Shown here one piece after another: positions 17,454 through 26,749 of a DNA stretch of 64,000 nucleotides; position 1 is the first letter of the stretch, and each line of letters starts with the position of its first letter. The notes beneath the pieces are model-generated. The model was not told where the DNA came from. It searched no databases and worked only from the letters and a program-made list of their open reading frames with translations. The stretch comes from Methylobacterium fujisawaense. GTDB lineage: Bacteria > Pseudomonadota > Alphaproteobacteria > Rhizobiales > Beijerinckiaceae. Location: NCBI RefSeq assembly GCF_014138435.1, contig NZ_JACJIM010000006.1, forward strand, positions 372,001 through 436,000. Direction: 5' to 3'. The position numbers and the translations under genes were made by a program.

Positions 17454-18086
17454 TCAGAACGGGTTCCAGGTCGGCTCACGGGTGAACTTCAAATAACCGA
17501 CATTGATCCCGAGGCGCGCGCCCACGCCGCTGCGGATCGGCACGACGATGGTCCGGTCGTTGACCACCGCGGTCATCCCGAAGCCGCCCACGAGGTAGGC
17601 CGAGCCGTCGACGCCGGCGAAGCGGCGATACAGGTTGCGCACGTTCGGCAGGTTGTAGACCAGCATCATGGTGCGCGCGCCGTCGCCGCCGACGTCGAAG
17701 CCGAGGGACGGGCCCTGCCAGTAGATGCGCCGCTGCCCGGCATTGCGGGTGTAGAGGGTGCCCTCGCCGTAGCGGACGCCCGCCACCAGGGCGCCGCCGC
17801 CCTCCTGTCCGAGGATATAGCCGTTGGGCTCGCCCCAGCGCCGGCCCGCCTCCTCGACGGTGAGCGCGAGCCCGCGCGACACGGTGCCGAAGAACCGGTG
17901 GCCGGATTCCACGATCTCGCCGGGGCGGAAGGTCTCGGGCGTGTCGAGGTCCTCGCCGGCCGCCCGGGCCGGCTCCGCGGCGGCGAGGCCGGCGAGAGAG
18001 GCGCCGAAGGGCGCGCCGAGAGCCAGGCCGAGGCCCGCCCGCAGCAGGGTGCGGCGGTCGGTGCCGCGATCGTCTCGTGCCATCAT
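17454..18086 (-). CDS. eipA: Periplasmic envelope protein of the DUF1134/EipA family
   Basis: This 210-residue protein starts with a Tat-like signal (twin Arg at residues 11-12 followed by a hydrophobic stretch). The conserved DUF1134 domain then fills residues 50-210, with segments such as GHRFFGTVSRGLA, QGPSLGFDVGGDG and TAVVNDRTIVVPI. The Brucella member, EipA, is a small secreted beta-barrel that maintains cell-envelope integrity and affects septation; that role is carried over from the family. It is divergent from the YHS-domain gene at 18270. The symbol is given by family, not by proven orthology. Confidence 0.85.
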   Translation of the reverse strand: MMARDDRGTDRRTLLRAGLGLALGAPFGASLAGLAAAEPARAAGEDLDTPETFRPGEIVESGHRFFGTVSRGLALTVEEAGRRWGEPNGYILGQEGGGALVAGVRYGEGTLYTRNAGQRRIYWQGPSLGFDVGGDGARTMMLVYNLPNVRNLYRRFAGVDGSAYLVGGFGMTAVVNDRTIVVPIRSGVGARLGINVGYLKFTREPTWNPF

Positions 18087-18269
18087 CGTTGTCTCCTCGC
18101 CCGGTTCGATTAACGGTTCGTGCGATGGACCTGGGCCGCTCTCGTCCCGCCGGGCCGGCAGCGGCCGCGCCTGCGCCCCGGATCGGCCGGGGCGCCGCCA
18201 TCCATCCGGGCCGTGCGTCCCGCGAACCCGGGCGGATGAGTCGGACCAGCTTCTGAGGGAATTCGCAAG

Positions 18270-18815
18270 ATGTGGTTAACGCGTCCTGACCCCGCGGCCG
18301 CGGCGATCATCCCGGGGGCGGCGCTGACGATCACGCTGGCCCTCGCGCTGACGGCCACGCTGGCCCCTCTGCCGGGGGTCGGTCCCCGCCGCGCCGCGGC
18401 CGAAGAGGGCCTGCCGTCCCAGACGCGGATCGCGCTGCTGACGCTCAACGGCTTCGACCCCGTCAGCTACTTCCTGGAGGGCGGGCCGCAGGCCGGGGCG
18501 GCCCGGTTCGAACTGTCCTGGGACGGCCGGGTCTGGCGCTTCGCCAGCGGCGCCAACCGCGAGGCCTTCCGGGACGATCCGCCGGTCTACGCCCCGCGCC
18601 TCGGGGGCTACGACGCTGCCGGAATCCTCGAGGGCCGGCTGGTGGATGCCGATCCCCTGGTCTTCGCGGTGATCGGCGAGCGCCTCTACCTGTTCCGGAA
18701 TGCCGAGCGCCGCGCCCGGTTCCTGGCCGAGCCCGACCTGGTCCGGCAGGCGGAGGCGGCGTGGCCGGCCCTGCGTGCCCTGCAGGACGTCCCGCCTATG
18801 GATGCGCCGCGCTGA
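18270..18815 (+). CDS. Exported or membrane-anchored YHS-domain protein
   Basis: The 181-residue protein has a long N-terminal hydrophobic segment (about residues 12-42) that acts as signal or anchor. A YHS-type domain follows at about 55-115, with NGFDPVSYFLEGG, a WRFAS strand and APRLGGYDA. YHS domains are small folds often tied to metal or heme proteins. A related form, YHS with the DPVSYF motif, is widespread in alphaproteobacteria and has no firm function. The gene faces cysQ, and their 3' ends overlap by 20 bp. The ATG at 18270 gives the complete signal segment. Confidence 0.75.
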   Translation: MWLTRPDPAAAAIIPGAALTITLALALTATLAPLPGVGPRRAAAEEGLPSQTRIALLTLNGFDPVSYFLEGGPQAGAARFELSWDGRVWRFASGANREAFRDDPPVYAPRLGGYDAAGILEGRLVDADPLVFAVIGERLYLFRNAERRARFLAEPDLVRQAEAAWPALRALQDVPPMDAPR

Positions 18816-19659
18816 GCGGCACCGTCGGCCTGCCGGTCGGCAGGGCGAGGCGCGGGGCCAGGGCGGGATCGCCCAGGGCCGCGAAGGGCCCGTTGCGATG
18901 ATCGGGCCCGTGCTGCCCGTAGCGGATCGGGCCACCGCCGGGCACCACCACGCAGCCCCCCGCCGCCGCGACGATGTGATCGCCCGCGGCCGTATCCCAT
19001 TCCATGGTCGGGCCGCAGCGCACGTAGATGTCCGCCTCGCCGGCGGCGATCAGCCCGAACTTCAGGGCGGATCCGACCTGGCGCGTCTCCAGGACGGGCA
19101 GCGCCGCGAGGCAGGCGGCGGTTTCGGGATCGCCGTGCCGCCGGCTGCCCAGGGCGACGAGGCCGGCCTCCGGCGCCGGTCGCGTGTGGACCGGCCGCCC
19201 GGCCCCCGGCCGGCCGGCGACCACCGCGCCCTCGACGGTTGCTGCGCCCGCCCACCAGACCCGGCCGAGCCCCGGGGCCGCCAGGGCAGCGGCCACCGGG
19301 CGGGCGCCGGACACCAGCGCGATGTTGACCGAGTAGTCCGGCGTCCCGGCGAGGAAGTCGCGGGTGCCGTCCAGGGGATCGACGAGGAAGAAGAGGTCGG
19401 CCGGCCGCGTCGCGTCGGTCTGGGCACGCTCCTCGGCCACGACCGCGATCCCCGGGAAGCGTCCGGCGAGGGCCTCGACGATCAGGTCCTCGGCCTCGGT
19501 GTCGGCGGCGCTGGACGGTGAGCCGTCCGGCTTCAGGGCGTGGGGGCAGGGGGCCCGATGGTAGCGGCGCAGGATCTCGCCCGCCGCGCAGGCGATCTCG
19601 GCGAGCGCCGCGGCGATCCGCTCACGCTCCGGTTCCGAGATCGTCGTCGCGCTCGTCAT
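18796..19659 (-). CDS. cysQ: 3'(2'),5'-bisphosphate nucleotidase
   Basis: The 287-residue enzyme belongs to the lithium-sensitive phosphatase family and removes the 3' phosphate from PAP/PAPS in sulfate assimilation. It has the metal site DPLDGTRDF and the second motif EWDTAAGDHIVAAAGG. The start at 19657-19659 was chosen because a strong Shine-Dalgarno (GGAGGG) lies just upstream. The open frame extends 40 codons further into Arg-rich sequence that is not protein-like. It lies downstream of glnE on the same strand with a 97-bp gap, and may be co-transcribed. An inositol-phosphatase activity is the main alternative. Confidence 0.9.
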   Translation of the reverse strand: MTSATTISEPERERIAAALAEIACAAGEILRRYHRAPCPHALKPDGSPSSAADTEAEDLIVEALAGRFPGIAVVAEERAQTDATRPADLFFLVDPLDGTRDFLAGTPDYSVNIALVSGARPVAAALAAPGLGRVWWAGAATVEGAVVAGRPGAGRPVHTRPAPEAGLVALGSRRHGDPETAACLAALPVLETRQVGSALKFGLIAAGEADIYVRCGPTMEWDTAAGDHIVAAAGGCVVVPGGGPIRYGQHGPDHRNGPFAALGDPALAPRLALPTGRPTVPLSAAHP

Positions 19660-19756
19660 GGTCCCTCCGGAGGCGACCCTGAATGCCCGAGCCCGCCGGC
19701 AATGTCGACCGTGTCTCCCGGGTGTGCGGCCGGCCTGTCGGGCCGGGACGGCCCCG

Positions 19757-22738
19757 TCAGCCGTGCTCCGGCGGGACATCCGCGGCGCCCGGCATCCGCA
19801 AAGTCCGCCGGATCCGCGCCAGCAGGGCCTGGCTCCGGCGCCGGTGGCGGCGCAGCTCCGCCGCGAGGCTGCGGGCGTCCGGAAGGCCCACGGCTTTGGC
19901 GATCTGCCGGGCCGCGGTCTCGGAGGGCTCCGCGGCGGGATCGGTCATCACGAGCCGCTGCCACTGATAGACGGCGTCGAGGAACCCGTAGGTCTCGGCG
20001 AGGGCCTCGCCCGTTGCCGCGGGCAGGAGGCCGCGCGCCGCCGCCTCCCGGAACAGCGCCTCCGCGCCGAGGCCGATGCAGCCGGGCCAGTCGCGGGCCC
20101 GGCTCAGCACGAGGGCCTGGGCCAGGAAGTCGAGGTCGAACAGCGCGCCCGGTGCGAGCTTCAGGTCGAAGGGGCCGGCATGGCCCCGCTCCCGGGCGAC
20201 CAGGGCCCGCATCGCGCCCGCCTCGGCGCAGACGGCGGCGGTTTCGCGCGGTTGCCGGAGCACCCGGGCGATCGCGGCCGTGACGTCGGCCGCCAGGGTG
20301 GCGTCGCCGGCCACGACCCGGGCGCGGGCGAGCGCCATGTGCTCCCAGAGTTCCGCCTCGCCGCCGTGATAGGCCGCGAAGCCGCTGAGCTGCACGGCGG
20401 GCGGGCTGTGGCTGCCGTAGGGCCGCAGCCGCAGGTCGACCGCGTAGAGCCGCCCCCGCCGCGTGGCCGTGGTGAGCGCCGCGAACACGCGTTGCGCCAG
20501 CCGGTTGTAGGCCACCACGGCGTCGAGGGGGCGCCGGCCGTCGCTGGTGCGATTCTCCGGGTCGAAATCGTAGAGGAAGACGAGGTCGAGGTCGGATTCC
20601 GCGCTGAGCTGCCGGGATCCGAGGCGGCCCAGCGCCAGGATGCAGCAGCGTCCCTTGGGCAGCGTGCCGTGGTCCAGGGCGAACCGGCGCTCCTCCGCCT
20701 CCAGGCTCAGCGCCACCGTCGCGTCGGCGATCGCCGCGTAGGCCTCCCCGGCCTGGCGCGGCGTGAGGATGCCCGACAGGAGGCGGGCGCCGGTGACGAA
20801 GGTCATCTGCCGCGTGGCGTCCCGGCAGCGGTCGAGGCTCTCCTCGTGGCTCGCCGGCTGTCCCAGGAGCGCCCGGTACTGCGCGCGGACCTGATCGGGA
20901 TCGGTGGTCGGCGTCACGAAATCTGCGTCGAGCACGGTGTCGAGGACGTGCGGGCTCAGGCCCACCGTGTCGGCGAGGCGGGGTGCCGTCCCCAGGATGT
21001 CGGCGAACAGGAGGCGCAGGCGCTCGTGCGAGCGCAGGATGGCGAGGAGTTCCGCCACCGCGGGCATCCGCGCGAAGGCCCGGTCGAGGGCGAGGAGCGC
21101 CGCGTCCGGATCGGCGGTTCCGCCGAGCGCCCGCAGCAGCGCCGGGAGCACCTCGGCGAGGATCTCCCGGGCCCGGCCGGTCCGCAGGGCCGGGCGGCGC
21201 CCGAGATGCCAGCCCTGCACGGTCTCCCAGGCCAGGGGCGGATCCCGGAACCCGAAGGCGCCGAGCCGCGCCAGGGTCGCGGGCTCCGGCTCGCTCGCGC
21301 CGAAGACCAGGGGGGGCCCGTCCCCGCCCGCCTCCGGCCCGGCCTCGAACAGCAGGGCGTAATGCGCCTGGACCCGGCCGGCGTGGTGGAGCAGCGCCGC
21401 CTCGAAGGCCGCCAGGTCGGAAAAGCCCGCGAACAGCGCCAGCGCGGTCAGCGCCTCGGTCCCGGTGGGCAGGCGCTGGGTCTGCTCGTCCCGGATCATC
21501 TGGATCCGGTGCTCCAGGGTGCGCAGGAACGTGTAGGCCGCACGCAGCTCGTCCCGGGCCTGCCCGTCGATCCAGCCCTGCGCGACGAGTTCGGCCAGCA
21601 TCGCGACCGTACGACGCCCCCGCAGGGCGGGCTTGCGGCCGCCGAAGACGAGCTGCTGGGTCTGGACGAAGAACTCGATCTCCCGGATGCCGCCGCGGCC
21701 GATCTTGATGTCGTGGCCGCCGACCGCGATGGTCTCGTGGCCGCGGACCATGTGGATCTGGCGCTTCAGGGCGTGGATCTCGGCGATGGCCGGGAAGTCG
21801 AAGTGCCGGCGCCAGATGAACGGCGCCAGTTCCGCGAGGAACGCTTCGCCGGCCGGGATGTCGCCGGCGATCGGTCGGGCCTTGATGAAGGCCGCGCGCT
21901 CCCAGTTCTGGCCGAGCGTCTGGTAGTAGTCGAAGGCGAAGCCGGTGGAGAGCGCCACCGCGGTGGAGCCCGGGTCCGGCCGCAGCCGGTAGTCGATGCG
22001 GTGGACGTAGCCGTCCGCGGTCCGGTCGGCCAGGAGCTTCACCAGCCCCTGCGCCAGCTTGACGAAGAAGGGCTTCGGATCGCCGCCGGTGGCCGCGGCG
22101 GCGGAGCCGGCCTCGTAGAAGACGACGAGGTCGATGTCGCTCGAATAGTTCAGCTCGCAGCCGCCGAGCTTGCCCAGGCCGAGGACGATCAGGCCGGACC
22201 CGTCCTGCGGCGCCTCCGGATCCGCGGGCCGGAACCGCCCGGCCGCCATCCCCTGCCGGAGCAGCGCCTCGACCGCCCCGCTCACCGAGGCGTCCGCGAA
22301 GGCCGACAGGGCCTGGGTCACCGCGTCGAGATCCCAGCAGCCGCCGAGATCGGCCAGCGCGACCAGGAGGGCATGTTCCTCCCGGTTGGCGCGCAGCCGC
22401 CGGCCGACCTCGGCGAGGTCGGGGTTCGCCCCGCAGGACGCGCCGACCGCGCGCTGCCGGGCGATGATGTCCCGGCTGGCCGCGTCCGGCGCCTGTTCCA
22501 GCAGGGCGACGAGCCGGTCCGGCGACCGGGTGGCCGCCCGCCAGAGGAAGGGCGAGTGGTCCGCGAGGCCGAGGAGCAGGTCCCGGCACGGCGGCGTCAG
22601 GAAACCGGCCGGAAGGGCCGGCGCGATCTCGGCGAGCCGGGCCTGCGCGGCGTCCGGATCGGCGAGGCCGAGCCGGGGGCTCAGGCTCGCGCGCAGCGTC
22701 GTGGCCGATCCGTTCCGGAGACCGGTCTCGTCTCTCAT
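19757..22738 (-). CDS. glnE: Bifunctional glutamine synthetase adenylyltransferase/deadenylylase
   Basis: At 993 residues this is a full-length GlnE, which adds AMP to glutamine synthetase and removes it in response to PII and glutamine. Two nucleotidyltransferase domains are visible. The N-terminal (deadenylylating) one has LGKLGGCELNYSSDIDLVVF near residues 190-205, and the C-terminal (adenylylating) one has LGRLGSRQLSAESDLDLVFL near residue 714. Each has its paired acidic metal-binding residues, and a helical domain separates them. The ATG at 22736-22738 follows a strong Shine-Dalgarno (AGGGAGG); an upstream ATG was rejected. Three 16-bp direct repeats lie about 80-130 bp upstream. Confidence 0.96.
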   Translation of the reverse strand: MRDETGLRNGSATTLRASLSPRLGLADPDAAQARLAEIAPALPAGFLTPPCRDLLLGLADHSPFLWRAATRSPDRLVALLEQAPDAASRDIIARQRAVGASCGANPDLAEVGRRLRANREEHALLVALADLGGCWDLDAVTQALSAFADASVSGAVEALLRQGMAAGRFRPADPEAPQDGSGLIVLGLGKLGGCELNYSSDIDLVVFYEAGSAAAATGGDPKPFFVKLAQGLVKLLADRTADGYVHRIDYRLRPDPGSTAVALSTGFAFDYYQTLGQNWERAAFIKARPIAGDIPAGEAFLAELAPFIWRRHFDFPAIAEIHALKRQIHMVRGHETIAVGGHDIKIGRGGIREIEFFVQTQQLVFGGRKPALRGRRTVAMLAELVAQGWIDGQARDELRAAYTFLRTLEHRIQMIRDEQTQRLPTGTEALTALALFAGFSDLAAFEAALLHHAGRVQAHYALLFEAGPEAGGDGPPLVFGASEPEPATLARLGAFGFRDPPLAWETVQGWHLGRRPALRTGRAREILAEVLPALLRALGGTADPDAALLALDRAFARMPAVAELLAILRSHERLRLLFADILGTAPRLADTVGLSPHVLDTVLDADFVTPTTDPDQVRAQYRALLGQPASHEESLDRCRDATRQMTFVTGARLLSGILTPRQAGEAYAAIADATVALSLEAEERRFALDHGTLPKGRCCILALGRLGSRQLSAESDLDLVFLYDFDPENRTSDGRRPLDAVVAYNRLAQRVFAALTTATRRGRLYAVDLRLRPYGSHSPPAVQLSGFAAYHGGEAELWEHMALARARVVAGDATLAADVTAAIARVLRQPRETAAVCAEAGAMRALVARERGHAGPFDLKLAPGALFDLDFLAQALVLSRARDWPGCIGLGAEALFREAAARGLLPAATGEALAETYGFLDAVYQWQRLVMTDPAAEPSETAARQIAKAVGLPDARSLAAELRRHRRRSQALLARIRRTLRMPGAADVPPEHG

Positions 22739-23129
22739 GCCGCATCCTCCCTGGCGCGACGGGGCGGGCATCGTAACCGACCGGGCCGCCCGTGTCCGGC
22801 CCCGCGCGCAGGGACGCGCGGATCCTGGGCTGGGCGGGTCCTGGGCTGGGCGGATCCTGGGCTATGCGGATCCGGAATCGGGGGCCGCCCCGCCCTCCGT
22901 CCGATCCGGTAACGCTTTTCAAAGCTGACCGTGGCGTCTATCCGTGCGGACCGGTCGTCGCCCCCGGTCCGACCTGCAGGCCGTGCGGGACCCCCTCGGG
23001 CGACTCGATCGCCACAGGGGCGGCCGAGGACTGGGCGCCCGGGAGCCGGGCGGCCGGAACCCGGCAGCCTCGATCGGGGCCCCGACCCGCAGACGTCCGC
23101 ACCTCAGATCCGCCCGCCCGGAGCGCACC
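22739..23129. other. Divergent intergenic region between glnE and chpT
   Basis: These 391 bp must carry the promoters of both glnE (minus) and chpT (plus). The open frames running in from chpT are Arg-rich and not protein-like. The notable feature is the set of direct repeats at 22820-22867. No clear sigma hexamers or CtrA-type boxes were recognised. Confidence 0.5.
22820..22867. repeat. Three tandem 16-bp repeats (GGATCCTGGGCTGGGC type)
   Basis: Three head-to-tail copies, at 22820-22835, 22836-22851 and 22852-22867, differ at one to three positions. A partial fourth (GGATCCGG) follows. They lie upstream of glnE. They could be slippage-prone DNA or repeated protein-binding sites. Confidence 0.75.
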
Positions 23130-23852
23130 ATGTCCTCCCCGACCTCGCCCACCCTGCATCTCGACGGCCTCGACCTCGCCGCCCTGCTCTGCTCCCGCGT
23201 CTGCCACGACGTGATCAGCCCCGTCGGCGCGATCGTGAACGGGCTCGAGGTCCTGGAGGACGACCAGGACGAATCGATGCGGACCTTCGCCCTGGAGCTG
23301 ATCGGCAAGAGCGCCCGGCAGGCCTCGGCGCGGCTGAAATTCGCCCGCATCGCCTTCGGGGCCGCGGGCTCGGCCGGCGCCTCGATCGACCTCGCCGACG
23401 CCGAGGGCGTGGCCAAGGGCATGTTCTCCGACGAGAAGACCAAGCTGACCTGGAGCGCCCCCCAGGCCCTCTTCCCGAAGAACAAGGTCAAGCTCCTCCT
23501 CAACCTCGTGATGGTCGCCACCTCGGCGATTCCCCGGGGCGGCGTGATCGACGTCGTCGTCTCCGGCGATGCCGAGGCGCCCACGCTGGTGCTCAAGGCC
23601 AAGGGCTCGCATGCCCGCATCCCGCCCCACGTGGAGGAGCTGATGGCCGGCCGCCCCGAGAGCGGCACCGTCGACGCGCACGGCATCCTGCCGTTCTACG
23701 CGGGCCTCGTGGCGCGGGCCGCCGCCATGGATGTGCGATTCGCCATCGAGGGTGATGAAGTGACTATCACCGCCACGCCCGCCGCGAGCCCCGCAGTGAT
23801 CGGAGCGCCCGAAGACCCCGACGGCGAGGCTTCGGACACGGCCCTGGCGTGA
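23130..23852 (+). CDS. chpT: Histidine phosphotransferase of the CtrA phosphorelay
   Basis: The 240-residue protein matches ChpT, which passes phosphate from CckA to CtrA and CpdR. A dimeric four-helix domain carries the phosphorylated histidine (His26 in LLCSRVCHDVISPVG). A degenerate histidine-kinase ATPase-like domain follows with PKNKVKLLLNLVMVA in place of an N box, and no ATP site is evident. The ATG at 23130 begins the recognised domain; the longer upstream frame from GTG at 22944 is Arg-rich. It directly precedes the chemotaxis operon with 103 bp between, which hints at coupling of cell-cycle and motility control. Confidence 0.88.
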   Translation: MSSPTSPTLHLDGLDLAALLCSRVCHDVISPVGAIVNGLEVLEDDQDESMRTFALELIGKSARQASARLKFARIAFGAAGSAGASIDLADAEGVAKGMFSDEKTKLTWSAPQALFPKNKVKLLLNLVMVATSAIPRGGVIDVVVSGDAEAPTLVLKAKGSHARIPPHVEELMAGRPESGTVDAHGILPFYAGLVARAAAMDVRFAIEGDEVTITATPAASPAVIGAPEDPDGEASDTALA

Positions 23853-23870
23853 AATTCTGAAAAACCGAGA

Positions 23871-23907
23871 CGCGGGGCCGGGATGGAAACGCTTCCCTAA
23901 CCCCGCG
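23871..23907 (+). terminator. Hairpin between chpT and cheA
   Basis: CGCGGGG at 23871-23877 pairs with CCCCGCG at 23901-23907, and GGGA/TCCC within the loop can extend the structure. No U-tract follows. It could attenuate transcription from chpT into the che operon. Confidence 0.35.
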
Positions 23908-23955
23908 CGAGTAAGTAGGTTGCGCGAGACCTTCTCCGCGTAACGAGTAGCGCCT

Positions 23956-26685
23956 ATGGACGACCTGCTTCGCGAGTTTTTGACCGAGAGCGGGGAGCAT
24001 CTCGACACGGTTGATGCAGAACTTGTTCGATTCGAGCAGGATCCGAACAACGAGACTATTCTGCGAAACATCTTCCGGCTCGTGCACACGATTAAGGGAA
24101 CCTGCGGATTCCTCGGCCTTCCGCGGCTCGAAGCCCTGGCGCATGCTGCGGAAACCCTGATGGGCCGCTTCCGCGACGGGCTGCCCGCCACGTCGGATTC
24201 CGTCACCCTGATCCTGCTGACGCTGGACCGGCTCAAGGCGATCCTGGCCGATCTGGAAGCCACCGGCACCGAGCCCTCAGGCTCGGATGACGACCTCATC
24301 TCCGCCCTGGAGCGCATGGCCGAGGGCGCGCCCGAGCCGCAGGCCGTCGCCTCGCCGCCGCCTGAGCCGGTGCTGCCCGATCCGGTGGTCCGCGAGCTGA
24401 AGCCCGGCGAGGTCACCCTGGACGAGCTGGAAGCCGCCTTCCTGTCGGCCCCGGGTCCCGACGAATCGGATTTCCTCCCGCCGCCGGCCCCCCTTGCCGC
24501 CGCGCCGGCCCCGACGCCCGCCGCCCCCGCGGCGAGCGCGCCGCCGAAGGCCGAGACCAGGGTCGAGCCGGTCGAGGCCGAGAAGCCCGAGCCGGCCCGC
24601 GCCGAGAAGGCCGAGGGCGCCGAGGGTGAGACGACCGCCGCCGCCAAGAACCAGACGATCCGGGTGAACGTCGACACGCTCGAGCACCTGATGACCATGG
24701 TCTCGGAGCTGGTGCTGACCCGCAACCAGCTCCTGGAGATCGCCCGCCGCCACGAGGATTCGAGCTACAAGGTCCCGCTGCAGCGCCTGTCGCACGTCAC
24801 GGCCGAGCTGCAGGAAGGCGTCATGAAGACGCGCATGCAGCCGATCGGCAACGCGTGGCAGAAGCTGCCGCGCGTGGTGCGCGACCTCTCGGCGGAACTC
24901 GGCAAGCAGATCGACCTCGTGATGGTCGGCAACGAGACCGAACTCGACCGGCAGGTCCTTGAGGTCATCAAGGACCCGCTGACCCACATGGTCCGCAACT
25001 CGGCCGATCACGGCCTCGAATCGACCGCCGAGCGCGTGGCGGCGGGCAAGCCCGCCCGCGGCACGATCCGGCTCGCCGCCTACCACGAGGGCGGCACGAT
25101 CACGATCGAGATCGCCGACGACGGCAAGGGCCTGAACCTCGCGGCGATCCGGCAGAAGGCGGTGCAGCGCGGCCTCGCCTCCCAGGCCGATGTCGAGCGG
25201 ATGACCGACGCCCAGGTCGCCAAGTTCATCTTCCACGCCGGCTTCTCGACGGCGGCGGCGGTGACCTCGGTCTCGGGCCGCGGCGTCGGCATGGACGTGG
25301 TCAAGACCAACATCGAGACCATCGGCGGCCTGATCGACATCGCCACGACGGCGGGGCGCGGCACGACCTTCACCATCAAGATCCCGCTGACGCTGGCCAT
25401 CGTCGCCGCGCTGATCGTGCGGGCCGGCGAGCACCGCTTCGCCCTGCCGCAGGTGGCGGTGCTGGAGCTGGTGCGGGTCGATGCCGGGGCGCAGCGGGTC
25501 GAGCACATCAACGGCGCGCCGGTGCTGCGCCTGCGCGAGCGGCTCCTGCCGATCGTCTCGCTCACCGGCCTGCTCGGCCAGTCGAGCCCGGGCGGGGAGG
25601 CGGAGCAGGCCGGCTTCGTGGTGGTCGCCCAGGTCGGGCGCGAGCGCTTCGGCATCCTCGTCGACGAGGTCTTCCACACGGAGGAGATCGTCGTGAAGCC
25701 GATGTCGGTGAAGCTGCGGCACATCCCGATGTTTGCCGGCAACACGATCCTCGGCGACGGCGCCGTGGTGCTGATCGTCGATCCCAACGGCGTGGCCCGC
25801 CAGGTGGCGCAGGGCGTCCAGGGCAGCGGCGGCCACATCGACGCCGACGCCGACGAGGCGGTGGAGATGGCCGACACCAAGACCACGCTCCTGGTGTTCA
25901 AGGGCGGCCAGGGCAGCTTCAAGGCGGTGCCGCTGTCGCTGGTCACCCGCCTCGAGGAGATCGAGTGCGCCAAGGTCGAGTGGCTCGGCGGCCGCGCGCT
26001 GATCCAGTATCGCGGGCGCCTGATGCCCCTGGTCCCGGCCGACGCGGCGATCACCATCAAGTCGGAGGGGACGCAGGCCCTGGTGGTGTTCTCCGACGGC
26101 GAGCGCGCCATGGGCCTCGTGGTCGACGAGATCGTCGACATCGTCGAGGAGCGCCTCGACATCGAGATCGCGGCCGACCGGTCGGACCTGATCGGCTCGG
26201 CGGTGCTGCGGGGCCGGGCGACCGACATCATCAACATCGCCCACTTCCTGCCGCTGGCCTACGACGACTGGGCGCGCGGCCTGAAGCGGCCCGAGCAGAT
26301 CTCCACGATCCTGCTGGTCGACGACTCGGCCTTCTTCCGCGACATGCTGAGCCCGGTGCTGAAGGCGGCGGGCTACCAGGTGGTCACCGCGGCGAGCGCG
26401 GACGCGGCGCTGGCGGCCCTCCAGGCCGATCCGCAGATCGAGGTCGTGGTCACCGATCTGGAGATGCCGGGCCGCAGCGGCTTCGACCTCGTCGCCGCCA
26501 TGCGCCGGGCCGAGCCGCGCCTCGCCGGGCTCCCGGTGATCGGCCTCAGCGGCGCGATCGGCGCCGATGCGGTTGAGCGCGCCCGGGCCCTGGCGATCAG
26601 CGACCTCGTGGCGAAGTTCGACCGCAGCGGCCTGATCTCGGCGCTGGCCGAGATCGGCGCCGCCACGGTGTCGAAAGCCGCCTGA
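23956..26685 (+). CDS. cheA: Hybrid chemotaxis histidine kinase CheA with C-terminal receiver
   Basis: At 909 residues this kinase is longer than classical CheA (about 650). The Hpt domain has its phosphorylated histidine at residue 44 (LVHTIKGTCGFLGL). A Pro/Ala-rich linker runs to about 220, then the dimerisation domain and the ATPase domain with N box MVRNSADHGLE near residue 344 and DDGKGLN. A first CheW-like domain occupies about 480-620. A second CheW-like domain follows at about 635-770 (TTLLVFKGGQGSFKAVPLS at its start). A receiver domain ends the protein, with the phospho-accepting aspartate at about 833 (VVVTDLEMPG). It heads a compact cheAWYBR operon. The receiver may serve as a phosphate sink or regulate the kinase. 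Confidence 0.95.
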   Translation: MDDLLREFLTESGEHLDTVDAELVRFEQDPNNETILRNIFRLVHTIKGTCGFLGLPRLEALAHAAETLMGRFRDGLPATSDSVTLILLTLDRLKAILADLEATGTEPSGSDDDLISALERMAEGAPEPQAVASPPPEPVLPDPVVRELKPGEVTLDELEAAFLSAPGPDESDFLPPPAPLAAAPAPTPAAPAASAPPKAETRVEPVEAEKPEPARAEKAEGAEGETTAAAKNQTIRVNVDTLEHLMTMVSELVLTRNQLLEIARRHEDSSYKVPLQRLSHVTAELQEGVMKTRMQPIGNAWQKLPRVVRDLSAELGKQIDLVMVGNETELDRQVLEVIKDPLTHMVRNSADHGLESTAERVAAGKPARGTIRLAAYHEGGTITIEIADDGKGLNLAAIRQKAVQRGLASQADVERMTDAQVAKFIFHAGFSTAAAVTSVSGRGVGMDVVKTNIETIGGLIDIATTAGRGTTFTIKIPLTLAIVAALIVRAGEHRFALPQVAVLELVRVDAGAQRVEHINGAPVLRLRERLLPIVSLTGLLGQSSPGGEAEQAGFVVVAQVGRERFGILVDEVFHTEEIVVKPMSVKLRHIPMFAGNTILGDGAVVLIVDPNGVARQVAQGVQGSGGHIDADADEAVEMADTKTTLLVFKGGQGSFKAVPLSLVTRLEEIECAKVEWLGGRALIQYRGRLMPLVPADAAITIKSEGTQALVVFSDGERAMGLVVDEIVDIVEERLDIEIAADRSDLIGSAVLRGRATDIINIAHFLPLAYDDWARGLKRPEQISTILLVDDSAFFRDMLSPVLKAAGYQVVTAASADAALAALQADPQIEVVVTDLEMPGRSGFDLVAAMRRAEPRLAGLPVIGLSGAIGADAVERARALAISDLVAKFDRSGLISALAEIGAATVSKAA

Positions 26686-26749
26686 GCCTGCACGCCGCCC
26701 GCCCCAAAACGATCGAGACGATCGAGACGATCGAATCCGGAGAGTTCCG

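Noticed and set aside
19658..22912. 1084-codon plus-strand frame opposite glnE, and a 1088-codon minus-strand frame in another phase
   Set aside because: Both are very long but lack any domain; glnE has both of its nucleotidyltransferase motifs in its own frame. Long shadow frames are normal at this GC content.
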